Assembly (NCBI GenBank): GCA_903813345.2
Contig: CAIIXF020000001.1
Span: 34,439,366-34,503,365, forward strand
Reading direction: 5' to 3'
DNA length: 64,000 nt
Source: Owenia fusiformis
Lineage: Eukaryota; Annelida; Polychaeta; Sabellida; Oweniidae
Shown: piece by piece, positions 22,315-33,405 of the stretch
Numbering within the stretch: the stretch's first letter is position 1
Layout of the letters: every line of letters starts with the position of its first letter
Notes under the pieces: generated by a model
Database searches by the model: none
Told to the model about the DNA's origin: nothing
What the model saw: only the letters and a program-made list of their open reading frames with translations
Program-made: the position numbers and the translations under genes

Positions 22315-22986
22315 CTAGAAAAATAGCAACTCCACGGAGTAGCAAATGCCACTGAACAAAACATATTTTGCTTATTAGTGGCCATCATGAAAATTCCTTC
22401 ATGAGCAGAGCTTGATTGTCCCTATACTAGGCATCAACATATAAAATGTGAACCAGATCCATCAATTACCATTTGAGTTATCAAAGATTACATTCCTTTT
22501 TTACGAAAAATGGCAGCCATTTTGAAATTCAGCTGCCATTTTGAAAATCTTTCTCGAACAGAGCTACTGTGTCTCTAGGCATCAGCATATAAAATTAAAA
22601 AAGAAAATCCATTCACTGCTATTTGAGTTATCAAAGATTACATTTTTTATGAAAAATGGCCGCCAATTTGATATTTAGCAGCCATTTTGAAAATTTCTCC
22701 TTCAGGGTAGCTACTTTGTCCCTAGGCATCAGCATATAAAATTTTAACCAAATCCTTCAACTAGTATTTGAGTTATCAAAGATTACGTTTTTTACGAAAA
22801 AAGTTCTTTGGGATATATTTCTTTCATGTCTTTCTCTATTTCATCATCATTGTTGATGCTGCATAAGTCATCTATAAACCTTGTGGTTTTTGTGTATTTG
22901 AGTATTTTCGAATAGTCCTTCTTATGCGGATGGACAAACGGACAGACGGCTTTCTTGTATCCCCCTTGAACTTCATTTAGTGGGAT
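22315..22986 (+). mobile_element. Family A element carrying a reverse transcriptase fragment
   Basis: The head CTAGAAAAATAGCAACTCCACG carries the ACTC-CACG-GAGT hairpin, and three internal units follow. At 22801 the sequence switches to an RT-derived piece on the minus strand (to about 22920), then a short GGAC-type tract and the tail ...AGTGGGAT. The flanks are A-rich (ATCAAAA before, AAAAAGAAG after) and the paralogous empty site reads ATCAGAAAAAGAAGATC. Confidence 0.75.
22801..22920 (-). pseudogene. Reverse transcriptase fragment spanning motif C
   Basis: Minus-strand reading gives YSKILKYTKTTRFIDDLCSI and EIYPKE, which closely matches residues 95-131 of the 267-codon RT in the palindrome arms. 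The catalytic FIDD box is intact. Only about 40 codons survive. It lies immediately before the GGAC-type tract of the family A element, the same position as the larger RT segment in the family C copy, and antisense to the element's head-to-tail direction in both. Confidence 0.75.
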
Positions 22987-23130
22987 AAAAAGAAGATCCT
23001 CTTTTGAGTAAATAGGTTCAACATTTTGAAAAAACTTGAATAAGTTCTAGACCTCTTGTTGAACCTCTTGTTGAATAATCTTTTCATACAATAAAAATCA
23101 GAAAGAGAAGATCTTCATATTAGTAAGGTT

Positions 23131-23542
23131 CAACATTTTGAAAAAAATGTTCTCCAAAAGTAATTATAGCTCAATAACTCAGATGTCTGATGAGAGTAGG
23201 TAGTTACCAGTTTCACCACTAGGTGGCTCATTCAGGTCAGATAGCATGGGAGGTATAGTAGAAAGTTCCCTTTAACTTGATTATTTATCAGTTTTAGTGG
23301 TTCAATTTTCAAATCACCCTTATGTATCTAATAGTTAAGCAAATTAAAACATGTCCAGTAAAAGAAAATATTATCTGTCCAATACAAGAAAAGATATTTC
23401 TTTTTTTGTGATTCTTTTAAGAGGTGTCTATGGGCATGCCCGGTGATCATACAAAATGAATGGAGGGGGGGGTAGGCGATTTCTGCAAGAAAACTCATTT
23501 TGGAAGATTTATTTTTTCAAGAGAAATTTTACAACTGAATTG
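23131..23542. other. Unassigned sequence before the palindrome
   Basis: No gene. Contains a G-run (GAGGGGGGGG) near 23464. Confidence 0.35.
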
Positions 23543-24140
23543 TCAAATGAATAGGCGCAGTGCACGCTTCTAAGATATGAGATCTATTAAAAAGGCGCAT
23601 CATTGCTATAAATCAGGCAACAATGGTCTACACGACCTGTAAAAATAGGTATAAGGGACGTTATAATCACAACACTAATCACATTGCTCACTTTTTAAAG
23701 TTAGTTTCCATGCGTTATACAAAAAATGATCGAAATAGATTAATATTGGATGGAGTCTCCATATAATATTGGAGAGCAGTCTCCTGGGCTAATTATTTTT
23801 TTATGAAAAATAAAGAAATATCACCCAAATCAAATTATGAATGTTCAAAAGAGGACATTTAAGTCTACAAGATGTAAAAATATCAAAATTGTCCGAAGCA
23901 GGGGTAACGTGCAGTAGACTGATTCATTTTGGAGAAAGAAGTTCATCAGTGTACTGCGCTAATAATTTTTTGTGAAAAATCTAAATATATGACCCAAATT
24001 ATATTATGACTATTCAAAAGAAGACATTCAAATCTGTAATATGTAAAAAATCACATTTGTCCGAAGCAGGGATAACGTTCAACTAGAGTGATGAACTTTG
24101 TTCTCCAAACCGAGAATAGTCCTTCCCATATTTAAATGAA

Positions 24141-26209
24141 GGACCCACGGTCCTATGCTCACACAGTTTGGAACCTTCAGAGGAATTTATATCCTGACTT
24201 TCAAACAAAAATATTGATTTGGATTTGTAGTTTCAAACTTTGAGAAACTTAGACAGCATAGTTGTGTGACCTAGTTTGATGACCTTTGACCTTGAAAATT
24301 TTACTTATTCAGAGCTCAGTAAGGTCTTTTGTGATTAAGCTGACCAAAATTTACATCCAAAAATCAATTTGAAAAATCAACTTTTTTGACCTTTCGAAGG
24401 TCACTGAAGGTCAAGTAAAGGTCAAATCCTAAAACTAATGTCATATTTGAACTTCTGGCAACTTGTAGATGATTTAAAAAAAAAATTTGGTCAAATTGAA
24501 GCAAGTTGAAAAATAACTTATTTTTACTGTTTTTTGACGTCAAATATCTCAAAAACGGTAAAAAGTTGATGCTGACATATATTGAGAAATAAGTAGGGAA
24601 TGCTTAAATCTATTAATGATGTAATTTATTGCAGGAAATGATCAAGTATAAGGCAAACTTAAAGAAGCTTGTCAATCACAAAACCTGCCATTGACTTTAT
24701 ACATGAGAAAGTTTCCTAAAGTCCTACTTTTTATCAAATTTTATAAAGTAAACACCAAAAACTGTAATTCCAAGAGCTTTGAAATCTTCAGAGGACATAA
24801 GTTGCATATACACCAACTACTAAAAGTTATTTGAAAGTTCTACTTCAACAAAGTGTCTAGTATTTACAGAAAATTTGACTTTTTGATGTCAAAATCTGCA
24901 ATTTCTCGGAAACCGGGCTAACTTGGGAAATGGCGATGATAGGTCAAATAGGCATTATGGATATGCATAAAATGAATGTGGGTACGACTCAATCGGAATA
25001 GAAGTTTTAATTTGTGCGGCCAATGTTGACAGACGGACGGACCAACGGACGGACGGACGGACGTCATTTGTTGTTGCTGCATTGGTTTCTTCATTCATTT
25101 TCTTCTTTCTTTGTCTTGATTTGATTGCGATGTTACTTATCTTTCTTCAGGGTCCACAGACTTGAGACTGCGCATAGGTGGGTTAAACGTTTTGATCCGG
25201 CCGGAAAACTCTCCCCTTCCCCTTACTGTTGGTCTTATGCTGATTTGTCATCTTAGTTTACCCTCTTTGCGGAGAAGATACTGTTTCATATTCATTTGTT
25301 AATGTTCTCTTCTCTCATTAATTTTCCAGTCCTTCATGATGATATTCTCCTGCATATTGTATTTAGTACATATCCATTTATTTCTTGTTATAGCTTTCTT
25401 AGTATACGAATTTAGTATGTTGCTTCTGTAGCCTTGACATTGTAGTTTATTTCCCAGGCTGGTAACTCTGTTTGTTGCATCTTCCAGTTGACTGCAGATT
25501 CTTGAAATCCTTATTATTTGTGATATAAATATTCCATAAGATTGGTTTCTAGGAATATTTCCAGATAGATCAGGATATGAGACTATTTGGAAATTGAAGT
25601 TTTCCCTTTTGTCGTATAGTTTTGTAGTGATTTGTTTATTTACTATTTTCATTTGTATGTCCAGAAAAATTGTTTCTGTATCCTTCTCATTTTCCTTGTT
25701 TAACACTAGTTCTTCAGGATAGATGTTCTTCATATCAGTCTCCATTTCTCCGTCGTTGTTTATAGTACATAAATCATCGATGAATCTTGTAGTTTTAGCA
25801 TATTTTAGTACTTTGGAGTAGTCTTCCCTATACATTTTCTCAATGGCTTGAAATTCATAACTGTATAAGTATAGGTTTGCCATATATGGCGCCGGATCGA
25901 TTCCCATCGGTATTCCAATTTTCTGTCTTAGAATTGATTTCCCTGCTTTAAAGTAGGCTGTATCCACGATGAAATCCACTAGATCATTGCACTCTCCTTT
26001 GGTATATGCCTTTTTATTATCCACCTTTCCACCCCATTTGGCTTCATCTCCACCTACTGTTATCTTTTGGTTAGTTCCTCCTCTGAAGGCTTTATCTATC
26101 ACCCATTTCAGTTTTTCCTTTATGTCAGTTAGATTGGACCAACGAACGGACCATCGGACGGACCAATGGACGGACGCCTGGTCGATCCCATAGGCTCACT
26201 GTGTGAGCC
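24141..26209 (+). mobile_element. Family C element (left arm) with an RT segment inside its (GGAC)n tract
   Basis: The head GGACCCACGGTCC (24141) and tail GGCTCACTGTGTGAGCC (ending 26209) are those of the complete copy at 14791-15736. The body up to about 25060 is colinear with that copy. Between two GGAC-type blocks (25033-25063 and 26136-26176), about 1,070 bp of RT-derived sequence is inserted. The flanks (AAATGA and AATAAAT) do not give a clear TSD. Confidence 0.85.
25299..26102 (-). CDS. 5'-truncated reverse transcriptase ORF (left palindrome arm)
   Basis: 267 codons starting at a GTG (the frame stays open upstream through ...LTDIKEKLKWV). Motif B is KIGIPMGIDPAPYMANLYLY (about residues 61-80) and motif C is RFIDDLC (106-112) with both catalytic aspartates. 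Downstream are FLDIQMKI, KLYDKRENFNFQIV and SYGIFISQIIRISRICSQ, blocks I associate with a widespread animal RT group having GIPMG.. and FIDD boxes. It may be Penelope-like, but the clade is not certain. The fingers and motif A are missing, there is no GIY-YIG or other endonuclease, so it cannot be active alone. About 230 bp of 3' UTR-like sequence follows before the GGAC tract. Identical to the right-arm copy. Confidence 0.85.
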   Translation of the reverse strand: MIDKAFRGGTNQKITVGGDEAKWGGKVDNKKAYTKGECNDLVDFIVDTAYFKAGKSILRQKIGIPMGIDPAPYMANLYLYSYEFQAIEKMYREDYSKVLKYAKTTRFIDDLCTINNDGEMETDMKNIYPEELVLNKENEKDTETIFLDIQMKIVNKQITTKLYDKRENFNFQIVSYPDLSGNIPRNQSYGIFISQIIRISRICSQLEDATNRVTSLGNKLQCQGYRSNILNSYTKKAITRNKWICTKYNMQENIIMKDWKINERREH

Positions 26210-26239
26210 AATAAATAGCACCATGGGTACTGGGGTCAC

Positions 26240-26991
26240 ATGGTGTTGCTTAAAAGTGAATGATGGCTAAAATGGCTGAAAAAATGGATGTAATTTTTGC
26301 CGATTTTTTGTAACAAAATTATTTCATACAACTACTCTTTAGAGTGACTTGGCTTTTTACAATGCAGGACACCTGAAATTATTTGTAAAGCTAGTATATG
26401 GGCCACAAGTAAATTTCGCAAGACAAAAATGGCGACCGTTTTGAAATTAGGCGAGCCTTTGAACCAGCAGTCATAGGGGAGTTTTCTGTATTGATGTTGA
26501 ACAAAAATAACTTAAAACAGGAATCCTATTGACAGAGGTTTTACGGCAAATGGTCCAAAAGTGGATTTCATGAGACATATGGACAAAAAAAAGCAGATAT
26601 AAATTTTTGCCGATTTTTTGTAACAAAATTATTTTATACAACTAATCTTTACAGTGACATTGGTTTTTACAATGCAGGACACCTGAAATTATTTGTAAAG
26701 CTAGGAAATGAGCCAAAAGTGAATTCTGCAAGACAAAAATGGTAACCATTTTGAAAATAGGCGAGCTTTTGAACCAGGAGTCATAGAGAAGTTTTCTACA
26801 TTGATGTTGACAGAAATTACTTAAAACAGGAATATTATTGACAGAGGTTTTAAGGCAAATGGTCCAAAAGTGGATTTCGCGAGATAGATGGACAAATCAA
26901 TGTTAACTAAAATGGCTGAAAATAAAAAAACGGATAAAATTTTTTGCTGATTTTTTTTGCTGGCTTTTTAAAATGCACCTGAAATTATTTG
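26240..26991 (-). repeat. Family E tandem units (left arm)
   Basis: Two to three units of about 300-330 bp carrying AAAATGGCGACCGTTTTG, AGGCGAGC, TTTGTAAAGCTAG and TTTTTTGTAACAAAATTATT. They are the mirror image of units in 28181-28935. Confidence 0.8.
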
Positions 26992-28180
26992 AAGATGTTG
27001 ATTTATGAAAAAATTACCTACATGTCACTGTAGGGGTACGACCCCCCTTATATCTCCTAAAATTGGGACCTACCTTTTTTCCTTTCTTGAAAGAAAACAT
27101 GCTCTTTCCCACATAAACTTGGCAATTTAGATAAAAAAACTTGCATTACTGGGCACTGTTTTTGTTGTTCACCATGTGAGCTATTGCAATCACTCCATCT
27201 GTCCGTCTGCCTGCCTGCCTGCCTGTCAACAATTGGGCAGTTTTAAAACCTCTGTCAATAGGATTCCAGTTTTACTATGACTCCTGGTTTAAAAGCTCGC
27301 CTATTTTCAAAATGGCCACCATTTTTGTTTTTGCGAAATTCACCTTAGGACCATTTGCTTTAAAACCTGTGTTGATATGATTCCCGTTTAAATTTATATT
27401 GTTCAACATCAATTCAGAAAACTCCCTTATGACTCCTGGTTCAAAAGCTCGCCTATTTCAAAATGGTCGCCATTTTTGTCTTGCGAAATTCACTTTTTGC
27501 CTATTTCCTAGCTTTACAAATAATTTTGAGGTGTCCTGCATTGTAAAAAGCAATGTCACCCTAAAGAGTAGTTGTATGAAATAATTTTGTTACAAATAAT
27601 TGGCAAAAAATTTTATTTTTATTTTCAGCCATTTTACTTAACATTGATTTGTCCATCTATCTCGCGAAATCCACTTTTGAACCATTTGCCTTAAAATCTC
27701 TGTCAATAGGATTTCTGTTTTAAGTTATTTTTGTTCAACATCAATGTAGAAAATTCCTCTATGACTCCTGGTTCAAAAGCTCGCCTATTTTCAAAATGGT
27801 CGCCATTTTTGTCTGGCAGAATTCACTTTTGGCCCATTTACTAGCTTTACAAATAATTTCAGGTTTCCTGCATTGTAAAAAGCCATGTCACTGTAAAGAG
27901 TAGTTGTATGAAATAATTTTGTTACAAAAAATCGGCAAAAAATTTTATCTGTTTTTTATCTTCAGCCATTAAGATTGATTTGTCCATCTATCTCACGAAA
28001 TCCACTTTTGGACCATTTGCCATAAATCCTCTGTCAATAGGATTCCTGTTTTAAGATATTTTTGTTCACCATCAATGTAGAAAACTCCTCTATGACTGCT
28101 GGTTCAAAAGCTCGCCTATTTTCAAAATGGTCGCCATTTTTGTCTGGCAGAATTAACTTTTGGCCCATTTACTAGCTTTA
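26992..28180 (+). repeat. Palindrome spacer made of family E units
   Basis: After a short unique start (to about 27180, including CTGCCTGCCTGCCTG) the spacer holds family E units in the right-arm orientation. The marker ACCATTTG recurs at 27351, 27681 and 28012 (spacings 330 and 331), continuing in the right arm at 28309 and 28618. Units carry GCTCGCCTATTTTCAAAATGG. There are no plausible genes. Confidence 0.8.
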
Positions 28181-28935
28181 CAAATAATTTCAGGTGCATT
28201 TTAAAAAGCCAGCAAAAAAAATCAGCAAAAAATTTTATCCGTTTTTTTATTTTCAGCCATTTTAGTTAACATTGATTTGTCCATCTATCTCGCGAAATCC
28301 ACTTTTGGACCATTTGCCTTAAAACCTCTGTCAATAATATTCCTGTTTTAAGTAATTTCTGTCAACATCAATGTAGAAAACTTCTCTATGACTCCTGGTT
28401 CAAAAGCTCGCCTATTTTCAAAATGGTTACCATTTTTGTCTTGCAGAATTCACTTTTGGCTCATTTCCTAGCTTTACAAATAATTTCAGGTGTCCTGCAT
28501 TGTAAAAACCAATGTCACTGTAAAGATTAGTTGTATAAAATAATTTTGTTACAAAAAATCGGCAAAAATTTATATCTGCTTTTTTTTGTCCATATGTCTC
28601 ATGAAATCCACTTTTGGACCATTTGCCGTAAAACCTCTGTCAATAGGATTCCTGTTTTAAGTTATTTTTGTTCAACATCAATACAGAAAACTCCCCTATG
28701 ACTGCTGGTTCAAAGGCTCGCCTAATTTCAAAACGGTCGCCATTTTTGTCTTGCGAAATTTACTTGTGGCCCATATACTAGCTTTACAAATAATTTCAGG
28801 TGTCCTGCATTGTAAAAAGCCAAGTCACTCTAAAGAGTAGTTGTATGAAATAATTTTGTTACAAAAAATCGGCAAAAATTACATCCATTTTTTCAGCCAT
28901 TTTAGCCATCATTCACTTTTAAGCAACACCATGTG
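28181..28935 (+). repeat. Family E tandem units (right arm)
   Basis: These continue the spacer array without a break in orientation (ACCATTTG at 28309 and 28618). They mirror 26237-26991. Confidence 0.8.
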
Positions 28936-28962
28936 ACCCCAGTACCCATGGTGCTATTTATT

Positions 28963-31031
28963 GGCTCACACAGTGAGCCTATGGGATCGACCAGGCGTCC
29001 GTCCATTGGTCCGTCCGATGGTCCGTTCGTTGGTCCAATCTAACTGACATAAAGGAAAAACTGAAATGGGTGATAGATAAAGCCTTCAGAGGAGGAACTA
29101 ACCAAAAGATAACAGTAGGTGGAGATGAAGCCAAATGGGGTGGAAAGGTGGATAATAAAAAGGCATATACCAAAGGAGAGTGCAATGATCTAGTGGATTT
29201 CATCGTGGATACAGCCTACTTTAAAGCAGGGAAATCAATTCTAAGACAGAAAATTGGAATACCGATGGGAATCGATCCGGCGCCATATATGGCAAACCTA
29301 TACTTATACAGTTATGAATTTCAAGCCATTGAGAAAATGTATAGGGAAGACTACTCCAAAGTACTAAAATATGCTAAAACTACAAGATTCATCGATGATT
29401 TATGTACTATAAACAACGACGGAGAAATGGAGACTGATATGAAGAACATCTATCCTGAAGAACTAGTGTTAAACAAGGAAAATGAGAAGGATACAGAAAC
29501 AATTTTTCTGGACATACAAATGAAAATAGTAAATAAACAAATCACTACAAAACTATACGACAAAAGGGAAAACTTCAATTTCCAAATAGTCTCATATCCT
29601 GATCTATCTGGAAATATTCCTAGAAACCAATCTTATGGAATATTTATATCACAAATAATAAGGATTTCAAGAATCTGCAGTCAACTGGAAGATGCAACAA
29701 ACAGAGTTACCAGCCTGGGAAATAAACTACAATGTCAAGGCTACAGAAGCAACATACTAAATTCGTATACTAAGAAAGCTATAACAAGAAATAAATGGAT
29801 ATGTACTAAATACAATATGCAGGAGAATATCATCATGAAGGACTGGAAAATTAATGAGAGAAGAGAACATTAACAAATGAATATGAAACAGTATCTTCTC
29901 CGCAAAGAGGGTAAACTAAGATGACAAATCAGCATAAGACCAACAGTAAGGGGAAGGGGAGAGTTTTCCGGCCGGATCAAAACGTTTAACCCACCTATGC
30001 GCAGTCTCAAGTCTGTGGACCCTGAAGAAAGATAAGTAACATCGCAATCAAATCAAGACAAAGAAAGAAGAAAATGAATGAAGAAACCAATGCAGCAACA
30101 ACAAATGACGTCCGTCCGTCCGTCCGTTGGTCCGTCCGTCTGTCAACATTGGCCGCACAAATTAAAACTTCTATTCCGATTGAGTCGTACCCACATTCAT
30201 TTTATGCATATCCATAATGCCTATTTGACCTATCATCGCCATTTCCCAAGTTAGCCCGGTTTCCGAGAAATTGCAGATTTTGACATCAAAAAGTCAAATT
30301 TTCTGTAAATACTAGACACTTTGTTGAAGTAGAACTTTCAAATAACTTTTAGTAGTTGGTGTATATGCAACTTATGTCCTCTGAAGATTTCAAAGCTCTT
30401 GGAATTACAGTTTTTGGTGTTTACTTTATAAAATTTGATAAAAAGTAGGACTTTAGGAAACTTTCTCATGTATAAAGTCAATGGCAGGTTTTGTGATTGA
30501 CAAGCTTCTTTAAGTTTGCCTTATACTTGATCATTTCCTGCAATAAATTACATCATTAATAGATTTAAGCATTCCCTACTTATTTCTCAATATATGTCAG
30601 CATCAACTTTTTACCGTTTTTGAGATATTTGACGTCAAAAAACAGTAAAAATAAGTTATTTTTCAACTTGCTTCAATTTGACCAAATTTTTTTTTTAAAT
30701 CATCTACAAGTTGCCAGAAGTTCAAATATGACATTAGTTTTAGGATTTGACCTTTACTTGACCTTCAGTGACCTTCGAAAGGTCAAAAAAGTTGATTTTT
30801 CAAATTGATTTTTGGATGTAAATTTTGGTCAGCTTAATCACAAAAGACCTTACTGAGCTCTGAATAAGTAAAATTTTCAAGGTCAAAGGTCATCAAACTA
30901 GGTCACACAACTATGCTGTCTAAGTTTCTCAAAGTTTGAAACTACAAACCCAAATCAATATTTTTGTTTGAAAGTCAGGATATAAATTCCTCTGAAGGTT
31001 CCAAACTGTGTGAGCATAGGACCGTGGGTCC
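28963..31031 (-). mobile_element. Family C element (right arm) with RT segment
   Basis: Exact mirror of 24141-26209: the tail hairpin lies at 28963-28979 and the head hairpin ends at about 31031. The RT segment is at about 29037-30108. Confidence 0.85.
29070..29873 (+). CDS. 5'-truncated reverse transcriptase ORF (right palindrome arm)
   Basis: Identical in translation to the left-arm ORF at 25299-26102 (267 codons, GTG start, motif B GIPMG and motif C FIDD). The frame is open upstream into the GTCC tract (…VRWSNLTDIKEKLKW), showing that RT sequence begins abruptly just downstream of where catalytic motif A should lie. The complete amino-acid identity of the two copies shows that the duplication is recent, not that the protein is under selection. 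The stop at 29871-29873 is followed by about 235 bp of UTR-like sequence rich in AAGAAAG before (GTCC)n. Confidence 0.85.
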   Translation: MIDKAFRGGTNQKITVGGDEAKWGGKVDNKKAYTKGECNDLVDFIVDTAYFKAGKSILRQKIGIPMGIDPAPYMANLYLYSYEFQAIEKMYREDYSKVLKYAKTTRFIDDLCTINNDGEMETDMKNIYPEELVLNKENEKDTETIFLDIQMKIVNKQITTKLYDKRENFNFQIVSYPDLSGNIPRNQSYGIFISQIIRISRICSQLEDATNRVTSLGNKLQCQGYRSNILNSYTKKAITRNKWICTKYNMQENIIMKDWKINERREH

Positions 31032-31629
31032 TTCATTTAAATATGGGAAGGACTATTCTCGGTTTGGAGAACAAAGTTCATCACTCTAGTTGAACGTTAT
31101 CCCTGCTTCGGACAAATGTGATTTTTTACATATTACAGATTTGAATGTCTTCTTTTGAATAGTCATAATATAATTTGGGTCATATATTTAGATTTTTCAC
31201 AAAAAATTATTAGCGCAGTACACTGATGAACTTCTTTCTCCAAAATGAATCAGTCTACTGCACGTTACCCCTGCTTCGGACAATTTTGATATTTTTACAT
31301 CTTGTAGACTTAAATGTCCTCTTTTGAACATTCATAATTTGATTTGGGTGATATTTCTTTATTTTTCATAAAAAAATAATTAGCCCAGGAGACTGCTCTC
31401 CAATATTATATGGAGACTCCATCCAATATTAATCTATTTCGATCATTTTTTGTATAACGCATGGAAACTAACTTTAAAAAGTGAGCAATGTGATTAGTGT
31501 TGTGATTATAACGTCCCTTATACCTATTTTTACAGGTCGTGTAGACCATTGTTGCCTGATTTATAGCAATGATGCGCCTTTTTAATAGATCTCATATCTT
31601 AGAAGCGTGCACTGCGCCTATTCATTTGA

Positions 31630-32540
31630 ATTTGTCAACTTGCTCCAAATTGACCAAATTTTTTTTTAAAAAACATCTACAAGTTCTCAGAAGTTCAAAT
31701 CTGACCTTAGATTTCAGATTTGACCTTTCGTTCACCTTCAGTGACCTTGAAAAGGTCAAAAAAGTTGATTTTCTAAATTGATATTTTGGATTTAAATTTA
31801 GGTCAGCTTAATTACAAAACACCTACTGAGGTCTGAAAAAGTGAAATTTTCAAGGTCGAAGGTCAAGGTCATTAAACTAGGTCACAAATGATGTTATCCA
31901 ATTTCTCAAAGTTTGAGACTACAAATCAATTCTGGTCATCAAAATTCCAAGAAAACCGCTAACCTGTTCAACTTGACATTTTTACACATGCAATAGCAGA
32001 CTAGTGGCAAGATCTGATTAGGTTTAGGGCATGCTGGGTAAACTAGGTGGCGGCCATTTTGAATTTTTCAACAAATCTTGTCATCAAAATTCCAGGAAAA
32101 CCACTTATCCGTTCAACTTGAAATTTTTACAGATGCAAGAGCAGACTATTGCCAAGATCTGATTAGGTTTTGGGTATGCTGGCTGAATTACATGGTGGCC
32201 ATTTTGAATTTTTCAATTTGGCGGCCATTTTGAATTTTCAACTTGCTCCAAATTGACCAAATTTTTTTTTAAAAACATCTACAAGTTCTCAGAAGTTCAA
32301 ATCTGACCTTAGATTTCAGATTTGACCTTTCTTTCACCTTCAGTGACCTTGAAAAGGTCAAAAAGTTGATTTTCTAAATTGATATTTTGGATTTAAATTT
32401 AGGTCAGCTTAATTACAAAACACCTACTGAGGTCTGAAAAAGTGAAATTTTCAAGGTCAAAGGTCATCAAATTAGGTCACAAATAATGTTATCTAAATTT
32501 TCCAAAGTTCAAGACTACAAATAAATTCTTGTCATCAAAA
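31630..32540. repeat. Family C-like blocks alternating with family D-like units
   Basis: Two C-like blocks (31640-31930 and 32240-32530) share CTCCAAATTGACCAAATTTT, TCAGTGACCTTGAAAAGGTC and AAGGTCA. Between them, D-like units read CCGTTCAACTTGAAATTTTT, AAGATCTGATTAGGTTT, ATGCTGGGTAAA and GGTGGCCATTTTGAATTTT, matching the order of motifs in the 162-bp D unit. This links families C and D physically. No terminal hairpins are present. Confidence 0.7.
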
Positions 32541-32815
32541 TTGCAGGAAAACCGCTAACCTTGTCAACTTGAAATGTTTACAGATGCAAGAGCAGACTAG
32601 TGCCAAGGTCTGATTAGGTTTTGGCCATGCTGGGTAAATTGCATGGTGGCCAGTTTGCTCTTCAAAGTGCGATATTTATCACTGTGTGTCTTGTTGACCT
32701 TGAGAATGTCATTGAAGGTCAAATCTTTTTTGACCTTGAGAATGTCATTTAAGGTCAAATCTATAGTCAGATTTGAACTTTTGACAACTTGTAGATGATT
32801 TTGAAAAAAAAATTG
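32541..32815. repeat. Degraded C/D-like sequence
   Basis: It holds TGACCTTGAGAATGTCATT twice and a further GATTAGGTTTTGG/GGTGGCCA unit. Confidence 0.5.
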
Positions 32816-32819
32816 GTCA

Positions 32820-33165
32820 ATTTGACAAAAAAGGTATCCCAGAAGGGGATGTTACAGACAAGGGGACGGGGGATGTTACAGGGGTTGATGACAAAAAGAA
32901 AGGGTGTCACAGGAGGGGAGGATGCAACAGAGGGAGGGTGTGTCAATCAAATGGATGGTGTTACAGGGTGGTGTTACTGGAGTTGTTGACATAAAGAAAG
33001 GGTGTCACAGGAGGGGACATTGTCACAGAGGGGGGTGTCAATCAAGAGGACTGTGTTACAGAGGGGTGTTACAGGAGTTGGTGACAAAAAGAAAGGGTGT
33101 CACTGTCACAAAGGATGAGGATGTTACAGAGGGGGTGTCAAACAGGAAAGGGGGTGTTATAATCT
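32820..33165 (+). repeat. G-rich minisatellite, about 97-bp period
   Basis: AAGAAAGGGTGTCAC recurs at spacings of 98 and 95 bases (units begin at 32890, 32988 and 33083), with internal GGGATGTTACAG-type motifs and several G3-G5 runs on the plus strand. Open frames crossing it (32795-33191) are repeat translations. Confidence 0.75.
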
Positions 33166-33405
33166 TTAATACACACCTTATTAGGTTGTGATATAAACCA
33201 AAACAATACTGCCAATTGTTATCTACCCCGTATTAGCCACCTGGTGGTGGAACTGGTAACTACCTACTAGCATCTGGGTTACTGTATTTAGTAATTTTGT
33301 TATAAGGAAGTGATATCCTCATGGCCACAGCCAGGAGGGGACCAGTGATACAGATGTACTTAGGGATACAATGGTTCTTGTATAAAATTATGTATGATGT
33401 GGTAC
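33166..33405. other. Unassigned sequence
   Basis: No recognised feature. It contains CTAGTGGCACC-like text also seen, inverted, near 23200-23250 (TTACCAGTTTCACCACTAGGTGG versus CACCTGGTGGTGGAAC), a possible short dispersed repeat. Confidence 0.35.

Larger units (their letters stand above)
22205..23130 (+). repeat. Dispersed repeat interrupted by a family A insertion
   Basis: The flanks (22205-22314 and 22987-23130) match, in opposite orientation, a continuous stretch at about 52985-53165: GGTCATCAAAAA, TTGACTTTCAATACC, CATTCTACTTTTGAAG, AGAAGATCCTCTTTTGAG, TTCAACATTTTGAAAAAA. This gives an unoccupied paralogue for the insertion at 22315-22986. Confidence 0.65.
23543..31629. repeat. Giant palindrome: 3,449-bp inverted arms around a 1,189-bp spacer
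   Basis: Every position x from 23543 to 26991 pairs with 55172-x (28181-31629). Three pairs of open frames have mirrored coordinates and identical translations (25299-26102 with 29070-29873; 24364-24552 with 30620-30808; 25969-26193 with 28979-29203). I saw only one substitution (A at 24223 against C at 30949, where T is expected). Pairing stops at both outer ends (G23542/A31630) and after 26991/28181. The arms include 600 bp outside and about 780 bp inside the family C copy, so this is an inverted duplication of a locus and not simply the ends of one transposon. Confidence 0.95.

Noticed and set aside
25969-26193. 74-codon frame and its mirrored twin at 28979-29203
   Set aside because: Antisense shadow of the RT ORF and the GGAC tract.
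23543-31629. Composite transposon with 3.4-kb terminal inverted repeats
   Set aside because: The outer boundaries show no TSD and do not match any element end; family C copies lie wholly within the arms.
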